Assembly (NCBI GenBank): GCA_958299035.1
Contig: CATQJL010000316.1
Span: 39,420,025 to 39,484,024, forward strand
From: Cylicocyclus nassatus
Lineage: Eukaryota > Nematoda > Chromadorea > Rhabditida > Strongylidae
Direction: 5' to 3'
Length of the DNA: 64,000 nucleotides
Positions 12,401 to 23,010 of this stretch are shown piece by piece. The notes under the pieces were generated by a model, which was given only the letters and a program-made list of their open reading frames with translations, had not been told where the DNA came from and ran no database searches. Position numbers and translations under genes: made by a program. Every line of letters begins with the position of its first letter. The stretch's first letter is position 1.

Positions 12401-15400
12401 TCCTGTCTATCCTTGTTCTAAATGTTTTAAGCATGGGTCTGACAACCAACGAGAAATTTCGGACGGACCTAATAGATTCGCCGTCCATTTTGTGTAATTT
12501 TAGATGCTTGCTGACGATCCATCCGTATGCATTAGCTATTCGGATCTGCATAAGCAGACCTATGCTCTTGCAAGCTTCCTATCTAACAGGTAATCTCCAA
12601 TCTCATCTTCCTGAATTTTGACAACAAGCATTTTTTCCTTTCAGTGGCTTTGGACACTTGAGCGTGTGCTGCAGTGTACTTCCCAGCTGCATAGAATTTG
12701 TCCCATCGTATTTGGGTACGATGATGGTAGGAGGTGTTAGTATGTGCGCAGATGAAAACTGTATCAAAGGTTTGATCTACCCAATGGATCCACTTCTGCA
12801 TACAAAAACTGAGTTTTCATTCAGATGAGCTTGAAAGAGCGTTCACAACTAGCCAATGCAGAGCGACAATAACTAGTTTTGCTCTACTGTCAAAGGTGAT
12901 GGCAGCAGCAAAAAGTTGTCCATTCATCAAGGTCTGTTCTTTGATTGATTACGGTGGGAAAGTACACGGTTATTGTTTTTTTGTGGTTTCGCGTCTTTTT
13001 GCAGAAAACACCGAAAGACATGACTCCAAACAATAAACAGAATTTCGAGGTTTCTTCTTGCAGACTATCATTTGCGTTACTTCATCTGCAGATCAGCTAC
13101 TACCAGAAGGAGTTGTAAATTGGGAAGATGTGATGCAGACACATACAGTACAATTCCAAAAGTACAAATACAGGTGATTTCCTTTTTCCAACTCGCCGTC
13201 TCTTCGTAGGTAATCTCAAAAAAAATTTAGTGGTAATAACGCAGCCTTCATCCAGTACCAGTCGGGAGTGCCAGAATCACGAAATGGAATAGTTATGTCA
13301 CATAGTAATATCTCAACAATGTTAGATGTAAATTCAAAGTGAGTGGTTTATTCTTGAATTTCTCAAAAGTTATGGAATCCCATAAAAATGTCAATGCATC
13401 CAGTTGCAGACGTTTTTTGAGCTGCTGTCTGAAAAGGTGTACATTCTAAAAGAGTGGAAAGAGAGTGGAAAAAGCGTACATGAACAAAAAACAAAAACAA
13501 GTAACTTTTGCAAATAAGGGCTGGAGGAGAGGAGGAGCATGGAAGGGTGCATTGGTCGCGAAACACAAGCAACTTGAAGCACCACCCACCCACTGACCAG
13601 CGACTATATCGTGTCGAGACCCGTATCGACCCCGAGATCCCATGCCCCGTTTTTATTTTGCCGCCAAAGCGGCCAGGGTGGAGCTTCAATGTTAGGCGCG
13701 AAATTTGACTGCCTCATCCTTCACAATATAGTCCAGAAAATCAATATATTAATTATGCTGCTCATTGCGCCATTAGCTAATTGCAGACAATGGAAGGCGT
13801 AAATTTTGCAACTCAAAGAAGGAACTTGCTTTCAAACTGACAAAATCTGAGTTCGTAGAAAGCTCCTTTTGAAAACTGTAAACTACAGATTCAGATTTAC
13901 TACTTCAAGCTTCGAAATAAATTACTCAGTTTTTCCTTTTGTGAATATATGTATGTTTTACTCTAGCAATTTTCTGAAAACGCTTTTGTAAAGTGACTGG
14001 ACTCTTGTGGGTAAACATTTGTGGTTCACATATCTTTTGCAGGTACTTCACAGACTATGTCTACAAAAGGATGTTCTTTGATAATAAAGAAGGAAAATAT
14101 GAGCCCTGTGATGAACATGCTATTCTCTCCATGCCTTTCAACCATATCTTTGGTTTCGCACATCTTAATCGGATTCTATTGGAGGGCAGCACGGGAATAA
14201 TTGCCACAAAAAGCAACACTGTCCAGCTACTGGAAATGTTGCAGAAATACAGGGTAATTTTTTGAAGTACTAAAATTCCTCCGAACGCTCAAATTTTCTG
14301 TAATTCAGCCCAAGGTCGTTCACATGCTGCCGGAGACGGCAACTGCTTTTGTGGAAGATCCTATAGTGGATAATTATGACATAAAATCGCTAGAAGTGGT
14401 ATTAATTGGCGGTGCACCATTCTCTTCCTCACTTATGGACACTTTTTTGCGGAAGTTTAATCACGTTAGATTTATGATACCATGTAAGTTCAAATTTTCA
14501 GTATCATTTGCAAATATTGAGCTATGTATGATGAACAAAACATGTAGAGTTAGTCAACAGAAAAACCATATCTAACATTTTTCGTATAACTCAAATTCAA
14601 TAATTTTTAAAAAGCAGGCATCCTTTGAAAAATAAGACAACTTATCAAGCATAGCAGCAATAAAATCGCTCATAGAGATCTCCAGGATTTTCTGGAATTA
14701 AAAGGAAACATCTGCGATGCAAATATTGTAAAACTGACTTATTCAGTTTACGGTTGGCCAGAATGTGGAGTCGGGTTCGTGTCACCAATGCGAGTACGGC
14801 ATGGGACAGCGACAATACTGCCGACATTCCACCAAAAGGTAAAAATTTGGTCAGATATGACGTAAAACAAATTAAAATAAAGGAATACATGCGTAAAACA
14901 AATTAAAAAATACATGCGTAAAACAAATTAAAATAAAGGAAATCTCACAAAATAGACTATCTCAACTATCTCTGTAAAGTACAAGGCATTTTTGGTGGAC
15001 ATCTTGTCTTCTCCTGGGTCAGTAATTTTGCGAGAACTTCCAAAAATGATCTACTACGCATTAAAGTACACAGTCGCACACAATTGTTCATAAAAACAGC
15101 CCAGCTCCGATGCTCGAAGCCAAATTGCATGAATTTTTATCTGGATTATTATCCCCAGCTAATGCAAAACTCGTGGTTTTCTGCTTCAAGCCTAAGATTT
15201 CATCTATTATATTGCTAGAATCATAAGACCTAATTATGTTGCCGAAGCAGATTGCAAATCGTTTTCCTTTATTCGATTTTTCTTGTTCGATTTTGATCCG
15301 AAGATTGTTACCTAGGTTATCGACCCCATTAATGGTGTCGCACTTCCCGCCAGCACCGAAGGTGAGATTTGCTTACGGAGTCCCACGTTAATGCAAGGAT

Positions 15401-15567
15401 ATCTGAGCGGCTCCGGGGATATCTCTTCTATTGTCGATAGCGACGGCTGGTTCCATACTGGTCCGTGAAAAAAAATTTGTTATCATTTTGATATTTGCAA
15501 TGATAGCTATTCAGGCGACGTTGGGGTAATGGACAGCTTAGGACAAACGACCATTGCAAGCCGCTGA
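9473..15567 (+). CDS. Acyl-CoA synthetase-like protein, degenerate and truncated
   Basis: Fourteen exons join in phase: 9473-9535, 9607-9696, 9756-9832, 9942-10113, 12504-12589, 12645-12760, 12825-12931, 13064-13173, 13231-13338, 14043-14253, 14309-14483, 14747-14838, 15316-15460, 15515-15567. The product is 534 residues. The ATG follows a TTTACAG acceptor by six bases, fitting trans-splicing. The first 77 residues are basic and Ser-rich and could be a mitochondrial presequence. The rest follows the adenylate-forming (AMP-binding) fold and is paralogous to the gene at 23011. The family activates carboxylic acids as acyl-AMP, then forms the CoA thioester. Here the phosphate-binding loop (usually SGTTGxPKG) reads QSGVPESRNGIVMSH at about residues 283-297, and the GYGxTE motif reads FYGWPECG. 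The frame ends TTIASR-stop exactly at the hinge, and no C-terminal domain follows in frame. A one-base shift there would give the expected RLNE. It may be a pseudogene or a sequence error. Confidence 0.75.
10305..10602. repeat. Foldback element in intron 4
   Basis: Inverted arms of about 90 bases (10305-10395 and 10511-10602) share AGTCGGTCGGTGGACGAATT and GGAGCAGGC blocks around a 115-base centre. It lies inside an intron of the first synthetase-like gene and is non-coding. Confidence 0.75.
11482..12474. mobile_element. Mariner-like non-autonomous TIR element in intron 4
   Basis: The left end TATTAGGTGGTCCGAAAG and right end CTTTCGG-like AATTTCGGACGGACCTAATA are inverted relatives about 990 bases apart. 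The end pattern resembles the element at 7978-9001. There is no intact transposase. A (TGTCTA)n microsatellite lies near 12385-12410. Confidence 0.6.
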
Positions 15568-15578
15568 ATGAAAGGTAC

Positions 15579-15751
15579 CCTTTGATTCAACTGGCTTGAC
15601 GGCTGGAAGGCGGGGCTTCGAGATATAAAGGCAAGATGATGATCAGAGAGCACCCGCGCGACGGAGACGCAGACTGTGTCGCGGGCACAAGCGGCCTTAA
15701 ACTAGGTCACAAAGCCCCGCCTTCCAGCTGCCAAGCCAGTTGAGTCAAAGG
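15579..15751. repeat. MITE, CTTTGA-TCAACTGGCTTG family, copy 1
   Basis: A 173-base element with near-perfect inverted ends (TTTGATTCAACTGGCTTG and CAAGCCAGTTGAGTCAAA) and inner GGCGGGGCTT arms. Relatives lie at 27468-27633 and 58660-58807. It sits a dozen bases after the stop that truncates the first synthetase-like gene. Confidence 0.85.
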
Positions 15752-17385
15752 TTGATTGGTTCTCCATATTTAACCTCCCCCCAAAAAAATCAGAGTTTAC
15801 TCTAAACATCGGTTTGCAGAAGAAACTTCGACTGATTGTGACTGCTTCGAAGGAGACAGACGCTAAGATGGTGTGCATAAAAAGTCAATAACACCTAACC
15901 TTCATCACCCTTTACTAGAACAGCATTCAAATTGCTGTAACGTAGTCATATTGTATACTTTTTATTCCTTGAATGGCCATACCACGCGATGGAATCGTTG
16001 CTGAGTAGCGATCAGAAGAGGATACTCTCTTAGTGATTGCTCGTTCAAGCTTCGCCGCAACTCGGTGCACTTGCACACTTTGCGTCGTTCGTACATTGTC
16101 TGTGATTCCACTATTGCTCTTGTATAATTTACATATTTGTGATGATGCTCGCATGTATTTGGTATGAAAGAAAAACATGCTCTTGAGTTCAATATCAGGA
16201 AAGTTCAAAGCGAAAACGTTCACGACTCAAGCTTCCTTTATATACCTCAGACCGCGCTGTGAAAATATGACAGGTAGAAGACCATAACTAGTATGGTCAT
16301 CACTGAGTAAACTTCAAAATACAAAGAGAATGGAAGCATCATCCGCCTTACGTATACATAATGTACTATGAGGATTGAATGCTGTAGTGACAAAATCAAA
16401 CAGATGTTTCTAATAAAAAAACAATTATAGTGAAGCGGGTTTTCGAGCTGGTTGACCCGGCTGAAAATATCGGGACAAAACCTCATGATATTTTAGGAGT
16501 ATCCTCTTGAAGCAATATCCGGGATTGCTTGGGGGCCAGCTCCGTTCCAGCGCTATGCTGGCACCCGATGGACGCATTCGTACTGATTGACCCACGTCCT
16601 AGCACGGCGCTAACACAGGCGAGCACAGGAAATTACGGACACAGAATAAGCTGTCAATCAAGCATTTAACTATTGGAGAACTTCTATTTTCCATAGGTCA
16701 ATGAGGGCAAACTAGTATGTCAGAACTATATCCCACAAAACATTCATTAATGTTAGAATAGATACAAATAGTTTACAAAAAAATTTGTCACATTTTGGAA
16801 TGTATCCGTTCATACGATTGTCTTCATTCTTCCACTAGCCTGAAAATTCTTGAAATTTCCATGCAGCTTATCTTATAATTTTGTATAGGGAGGGAGACGA
16901 GCTTCAACACGAATTTACCGTCATAAGTGTCTGCCTTTTTATGAAAATAAATTCTGTACCAAAAGGATCTTGGAAGAATTTCGTGTATGATTTGAAGAGA
17001 AATCACTTGGTTTTTTGAATAAGCATATAAACTGCGTGTACTACACCCACTGAGTTCTACACCACCACCGCTAAGCTAAGGAAAATAGCTAGTCGAATTG
17101 CCTTTCTGATTCAGATTTGTATTCTCATGGAAAGAATAAAACGCTTCAAATTTGTCTTGCTTGTTTGCAGTGCTTTTTCAAATTTGGAATTATGGACATT
17201 TATTGACGCAAAAAAAGTTTTAAAGCGCGACTGGAGCAAAATCGGTCGTCAAAATCTCCGTTGTGTTCAAATGAGGCATCGCGATATGAATGAATGAGGT
17301 ATTTATTGCACAGTGTGCTTGACAATTATCACTACTCCATTTAAGGGCCTAGAAACTTAAAAATGAATCTACTTACGAGGAATGT
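15752..17385. other. Gene-free stretch with a doubtful small-protein candidate
   Basis: The lost C-terminal exons of the synthetase-like gene are not recognisable here. On the minus strand, an ATG near 16300 followed by a hydrophobic run (MTILVMVFYLSY) and a Cys-containing open stretch at 15962-16190 could encode a small secreted protein. I could not join them in phase, so it is not called. Confidence 0.3.
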
Positions 17386-17649
17386 AGTCTTGAGGCCCTA
17401 AATAAGACTCTGCTCAAGCGGCAGCTCAGATAGCGCACTCACGGCTAAGATATTGGGCTCCAAACTGCCCCTTGATCGTATTCGCATGGATTCATGGCTC
17501 GGCACATCAGTTTTGCGTGGATCCTCGCACAAGCGCCACGAATCCATGCGGATACGATCACGGGGCATAGTTTGGAGCCGAATATCTTAGCCGTGAGTGC
17601 ACTATCTGAGCTGCCGCTTGGGCAGAGTCTTATTTAGGGCCTCAAGACT
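17386..17649. repeat. Near-perfect foldback element
   Basis: Arms of about 110-120 bases are almost exact inverted copies. Both contain AGTCTTGAGGCCCTAAATAA, a CGGCAGCTCAGATAG block and a CCAAAC...GGGGC...GATCGTAT block. The whole could form a hairpin. It is non-coding. Confidence 0.85.
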
Positions 17650-18880
17650 GCTTTCCACGTGAGAGCCCCCCCCCCCCAAATCTGAGCCCCTAAATTCAGA
17701 TTTGCCTGGATGCTGCCTTTGAGTGAGAGAAAGGAGAGGAGGGGTGTAGGTCAAGAAGCAAGATTTTTACTGCCAGCAGGACGCCAATTAGCGCATTATT
17801 CTTAAAAACTTCGCGAGTTCTGAATTGGGGTGCTGAGTTGGAGAGACCCTGGAGCAATCGCCCTCTTGACCGTCTCTAGGAGAAGAGAGGGGGGGGGGGA
17901 GTCTAACTTAGAGGCTCGTCGCTGGTACTTGAGCAAGCTGGGTATAATATTGTGTTCGTGGGGCAAAACCTAACTGTAAAATAAGCGCCACCAAATAACC
18001 AGGCCTATCTAAATGAAAAAAGCTACTGATGTGCATTAAAAGATGCTATTCCGGAGCCTTCCATCGGGTAAGCTTCACAAAGCAAGTCCGCTCAATTTCC
18101 AAGCTCTCATCCATGACTTTATGCAATCTGGACAGATTTGGCCAAGTGAGCGGAATTTGCCACAAAGGGCGGAGCAGACTCACTCGCACTTTCTGTATTT
18201 TGTGAAATAAACAACTATTCATAGACAAATGTTCGATATAAGACAGGTTCGTCTCGGTGAAATGAGTCCGAATCTATTTTTCGATTAAGAATTTGCTGAC
18301 CTTGGAAGGAGTTATGATGCTATAAAGACGCATAAACGATATGTCCCAACCTAGAAGGTGCTTCTTAGACTCATCCGCATCGTCCATAGGCACCAGGCTT
18401 GTGCTTCACTTCGATGAGGGGTACAGGTCACTCATCGCACACAGAGACAGGGCGCCATTGCGGACGCTGTCTGCGCCTCTTTGATCACGCGCACGCTCAT
18501 TTTTCCTGTCACCTGCTGTCTCTAAAGGAGGATTGTCTTGTCGTACGCAACGGCGTCCAGTCTCTGCGTGCTTGAATCACCTATAAATCTGGCTGCAGAG
18601 GTCAACAAATTCAGAACCTGAGATGCCGCAGGACAACCAATGTCAGAAGTTGTATCTTCCACCATTGGTAGACTCGATGGCAGCCCGCCGCTCCTCCGGT
18701 AGACCTGGGTGAAAGCGCTTTCAAATTGGAACTTGTAGATGCGACCTCTCGGGCTCGTCAAATGAATAATGTAAGCAAGCTGACAGAGTTCGCGAAGCCA
18801 AAAAAAAAAGACTTTTGCGAATGCGCAATATGTAGCACAAGCTCAACACTTTCCCTTTGATTGAGGTAAGGGCGCTTTCA
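17650..18880. other. Gene-free stretch
   Basis: Contains poly-C and poly-G runs (near 17666 and 17890). A block at about 17700-17850 resembles a shorter block at 37850-37950 in an scc-2 intron (GTCAAGAAGC-CGATTTTTA...CCAATT-GCGCA), so it is an unnamed interspersed repeat. No gene is supported. Confidence 0.4.
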
Positions 18881-19699
18881 TTAGAAGCTGAAACTATCAA
18901 ATTTGTTTTGAAACTCGTCTCGCCCACCACCAAAGACCAGGCATACACTCACACATCGCTGTCTTCGCCATCATTCTCGAGTGCATCATACCGTGGAACT
19001 TCCATATCAACCGATTCTACATTCCTGTATGCTAACCCAATCCTAAGATACCACCGATGATCTTTCTTCTACACTCACGGAGCGTTTTCCTCATCTTCAG
19101 TGCGAGGCACATCATATTGTGGAATCCTTATATGAACCGGTTGAGGAGCCTCTCTGAACCCTTCCCTGAAACATAGAACTTTATCGAGTTCCAAGGAGGA
19201 CCTACAAAGTAAATTAGCTCTCACTGTGTTCTCTTCCGACTGGGTGCCGCTGCAACGACGATGATGACGACTATCACGCACAGGATGATTATAAATGCAA
19301 ACGCTCCAAAACACATCGTTTTGTAAAGATTTCTATCTTCCTGGATTGACAAAGAGAAAGACTAAAGCAATGGTAAAAGCTGCAGAAGATATCAAAAAAT
19401 AGATTTGAGCTTTGTTGTTTTGAAAAAAAGCCGCACAATCTGCTTTTCAAATTTCAAGTTTTTTTCGTACCTCTCTACTCCTCAAATTTACCATCTCATC
19501 TTAAAGGTGGATGTAAGACTTACTCTCCGTAGAACGCTGCGCGATTCGTCATCAAGCGAATCTGCAAACGACAGGAACTATTGAACCGATAACAAACTAC
19601 AGTAAAATAAACTTCATTCCAACATCACCAAAGAAAGAGTCGATGAAATTTACCCTCAGATGATCTTGTCTGAAAGAAAAGACTCATTTGATTAAGCAT
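18881..19699 (-). CDS. Small single-pass membrane protein, family unknown
   Basis: Six minus-strand exons join in phase to 139 residues: 19699-19654, 19561-19524, 19340-19225, 19201-19079, 19042-18953, 18887-18881. All donors are GT and all acceptors AG. A hydrophobic segment of about 23 residues (about residues 37-59) starts CFGAFAFIIILC and ends in a basic PSRKR stretch, predicting one membrane helix. The basic flank suggests the C-terminal side is cytosolic. The tail is acidic and holds two related motifs on separate exons, IPQYDVPRTEDEEN and VPRYDALENDGEDSD, suggesting an internal duplication. The last exon adds only Phe and a stop, so the 3' end is the weakest part. I do not recognise the family. 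The start could be either of two in-frame ATGs in exon 1. It lies between the two synthetase-like genes on the opposite strand. Confidence 0.6.
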
Positions 19700-19865
19700 G
19701 AATGCGACAAATTCTCTTTCTCTGTTGATTGCTATGGAAGCTATGCTTTAAGTAGATTTCGCTTGCTTCAGGTTTGATATGTTGTGAGCATATATAATGA
19801 TAAGCCTTGACATGCGACAAGCGCGGTTCCAGTCCTCACATAATGTAATCATCGTAGAACAGTTG

Positions 19866-20452
19866 AGGCACCGTCCACCAAGATTTTCGATTTCTATGTT
19901 TTGGTCATTCCAGGGCCTTCCCATTCCTGATTCCGAATACGAAGTCGAGAATGGACGAAAACTCCGACAACCCCTCCGGAAAACCTGCGAGCCGTTACTT
20001 GGGAACAGTGATTGGACGGGCGCGCATGAATGGGCGGGTATAACTGGAAGGGGATATGGTATTACTGATATGTTTCGCATGGTAATAATGCTTAATTTTG
20101 TTTTTATGTATTTTCTCCTACACAATTTGTCATCATCGGCTGTGCTGAAATAGTGCTTCAGTTGGCCATTACTGTAATCACTAAGGATCAGCTGACACGC
20201 AATGGAATCATCACTAGCACCAAGCGGACATTGAACCCTAAACCTCTGTCTCTATGGCTGCGCATGATCGCACTGCGCTATGCAGCACTACCGTTGTCGA
20301 CTTGTGGTCCTCATGCCTCCTCGGTATTCCGAAGCGATTTATTCGCTACCGAAGCGACATTTTGCACCGCAACTTGGGTATTAGCTTGATAGGGTTCTAC
20401 GATAGCAAGATGCTAAAAGCTCAAGACCCCTAACTTGGGGTGGACGGCACCT
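19866..20452. repeat. GGCACCGTCCACC TIR element, long copy
   Basis: Ends GAGGCACCGTCCACC and GGTGGACGGCACCTC are inverted repeats 587 bases apart. Internal blocks (TTCCGAATACGAAGTCGAGAAT and CGAAGCGATTTATTCGCT halves) match the 26938-27289 copy. ORFs crossing it on both strands are not genes. Confidence 0.75.
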
Positions 20453-21045
20453 CCAAGGTTTAGCGGAAACGGTAACCGCTACAGATCGCTAAATGTGCTA
20501 AGAAATATACATTGGCGACAGGCAAAAGCTATGCCTGCGAGACATCAGATAGCCGTCAAGCCTGACGCCGAGAAAGTCGCTGAGCTTCTCCATGCACCTC
20601 CAAGAACTGAAAACTCACCATTATGTGGTAGAGTTGCAGTGCAAATGAATGACACTGATTTGAGAGGAGATTTAATGGCAATAACATCCTTGACAAACGT
20701 TTTCATTGCTCTTCACTGCAGCAGAGGCTGTCCGCGCGGGCAGTCGTGTATCGCGCGTCACTCCTCTTCCTCCGTGCGCTCTCGCTGCTCTTTTTCTCTG
20801 CGCTTCTTCCAGTCATGTACTACTTTCAATAGACGCAACGGCATCGCTCAGGCAAATACTATGCATAGAAATTTAGTACATCTTGCCTTGCCGGTGAATT
20901 TTACCTCCTAGTATGCTGTACAAAGTATCTCCTAGTATCTACCTTAACTTGAACATAAACAACGTGTTGATGAGGCATGGTTTCTATCAGGTAACCACAA
21001 ACGCTTGCTAACAACGAGTCGACACCATAAAACTCCCAACGTGCA
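20453..21045. other. Gene-free stretch
   Basis: A plus-strand open frame of 158 codons (20435-20911) begins inside the adjacent repeat and looks compositionally random. No gene or RNA feature is supported. Confidence 0.35.
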
Positions 21046-21330
21046 TTAGCAGGGCGCCGTATAGCCTTTTTGGCTCAGTCGGAACAACCGACAGACTTCT
21101 ATGATCCTTGAAACCGTCTGGATGTGGTCCATGCAGCTGAATTCTTTGCAAAATCCAGCTTGTTCTTGGGAGGCTTCATCCAGTGTCCTAGATATGCAAG
21201 CGAGGATAATCTTCGTGAAAAGTTTGTACAGCACACTCAGCAGGCATATTGGACGGTAGTTCCGAAGATCCTCCGGTTCGCCCTTCTTGAAGAAAAGGAC
21301 GGTTCTTGATGTTTTCCACTGGTCGGGAAT
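21046..21330 (-). pseudogene. RTE-clade reverse transcriptase fragment
   Basis: The minus strand reads through IPDQWKTSRTVLFFKKGEPE, the NYRPICLLSVLYKLFTKII block and QEQAGFCKEFSCMDHIQTVS before a stop. These are reverse transcriptase signatures of RTE-like non-LTR retrotransposons: the NYRPI-LL-YK-F region and the QAGF-(K)-x-S--DHI region. Only about 95 residues remain; the YADD catalytic box and the endonuclease are absent, and the upstream part changes frame. It is a dead 5'- and 3'-truncated copy. Confidence 0.8.
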
Positions 21331-21912
21331 CCTTTCCTTCTGAAGTTAAGATATCAGGTAGGACGCGAGAATCTCGTATAGACGTTGTCCTCCGTCTCGC
21401 AGAAGTTCGACGGAAATCTGGAGCCGTGGAGGCCATCATGGTCCAAGTACGCTGAGCAGATGAAATCCTTTGGTACTTCTCCGGTGGAAACAATGGGCAT
21501 CGACGCGGCTGTATGAGCGAGAGAGGTTGGTGTGGAAGTTTTTCGCGATAGATTTCAATTTATACCTTCCATGCTCATAAGAATGGATTGCGATCGGGGG
21601 TTACCTACAGAGTTACAGAACTGCGCAAGTATTTGACTTGTAAATGACTGAAATAATTTTTGAGTACAAAATTTGTGTCAGACTTGTAAAAAAAAGTTCC
21701 TCCGAGGGCGTTTCACGAACATTTCGTGAAGTATCCCAAAAACTTTCCCTGAGTGTGCGGCTTACGATACGCCCTTTCATCCGAAAGACTTATCTGACCA
21801 AGCGCGGAGTCGTTCTACTTCCTTGATTAGTCCCCTCCCTTCCAAAGACGGTTATGTAACCTCAAATCTGATCGACAAATAGTTTCTCTTTGAAAGCCCG
21901 TGGTTCATCACT
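21331..21912. other. Retrotransposon flank, no gene
   Basis: The first 150 bases on the minus strand look like further, frame-shifted RTE coding debris. The remainder is unremarkable. Confidence 0.35.
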
Positions 21913-22624
21913 ATGGGCCGCATGCATTAACATCCCCGCCGGGGAGGGGACCGCAGCTTCAGAAGAAAGCTTAACATCCTGAAGCTCCAGATCTGGATTT
22001 TACGTTGTCTACCTATCCGTAAGTACTGTCACCCTTCACTAACTACGGTAGCAAGAAGCTGTGCAAGCCGCATTTTCCAACTTTTTGTTTGATCCCCTGA
22101 TAATCCCTGGCTGCCGACCGTCTTCTCTATGTTTTTTTTCGAAGTCAATAAACATTCCAAAGTCGTGCTGTTTATCTAACTCAACAGTACTGATCATGTT
22201 TAAGGTAAAAAGAAGTGATGTTTCAAAGTCAGGAAATTTGCGATGAACCTCATGTCGAAAGTTGGGGTTTATCGAAAAAAATCGATGTTCCAAAAACTCA
22301 TTTGTTCTCATCAGCAACTGCTTTAGCACTACTGGGTTAGATAATCAGTACAACTTTGGAAGGTTTTCGTTAACTTTGAAGGACGATATATGATTCTGAA
22401 CAAAAGACGTCCAGCCTCGGAAGTTCATCAGGGGACCGAACAAAAAGTTGGAAAATGCGGCTTGCACAGCTTCTTGCTTTCGTTCAAGATGTTCATAGTG
22501 AAGGATGGTGGAAGCACTTGCGGATAGATAGACAGCGTGAAACCAGATATCTGGAGCTTCAGGATATGAAGCTTTCTTCTGAAGCTATGATGCCCTCCCG
22601 GTGGGGATGTTAATGCATGCGCCC
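21913..22624. repeat. Foldback element with long inverted ends
   Basis: Inverted arms close to 200 bases each (about 21913-22115 and 22430-22624). Ends read GCATGCATTAACATCCCC on both sides, and both arms contain the block CAAGAAGCTGTGCAAGCCGC. The core of about 310 bases carries no credible gene. Confidence 0.8.
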
Positions 22625-23010
22625 TAAGAATGTGATCATCAGAAGATATACGTATAGAGATTATGAACACCTTAGTGATCGCTTATTCAAAGGCTAAGGA
22701 TACCAATGAAGAAATTTCCAGGACAACTGTGAAATTGGTCATATAGAAACTGCCATTTTTGTTTGGATTAAAAGCCATTCCGACCGGTTTACACGAGTGA
22801 ACAGCTCTGAATATGAACATGTAATCTTGAGTTCTCCTTTTGATTTTTGAGTAGGTTCATTCAATAGGCTCATCAGCCGATAACATCTCGCTAAGATGTC
22901 GCTCCGCCACGTCCAAGGTTTTCTTCGCAAGGCTCCTCTCACGATGCATCTACTCCGCATGGTTCGTGGAATATAACGGTCACGATTCGGAGAAATGAGC
23001 GGATATTCAG
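22625..23010. other. Upstream region of the second synthetase-like gene
   Basis: No convincing first exon with an ATG was found for the downstream gene. A minus-strand open frame (22739-23023) has no recognisable domain and overlaps the first supported exon. Confidence 0.3.

Noticed and set aside
15824..15889. C-terminal exon of the first synthetase-like gene (KKLRLIVTAS)
   Set aside because: It vaguely resembles the post-hinge region, but its phase does not fit the upstream exon and the similarity ends quickly.
15927..16400. Small secreted protein on the minus strand
   Set aside because: A hydrophobic start and a Cys-containing downstream frame exist, but no donor and acceptor join them in phase.
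20435..20911. 158-codon plus-strand open frame
   Set aside because: It starts inside the right end of a TIR element and has no protein-like conservation that I can recognise.
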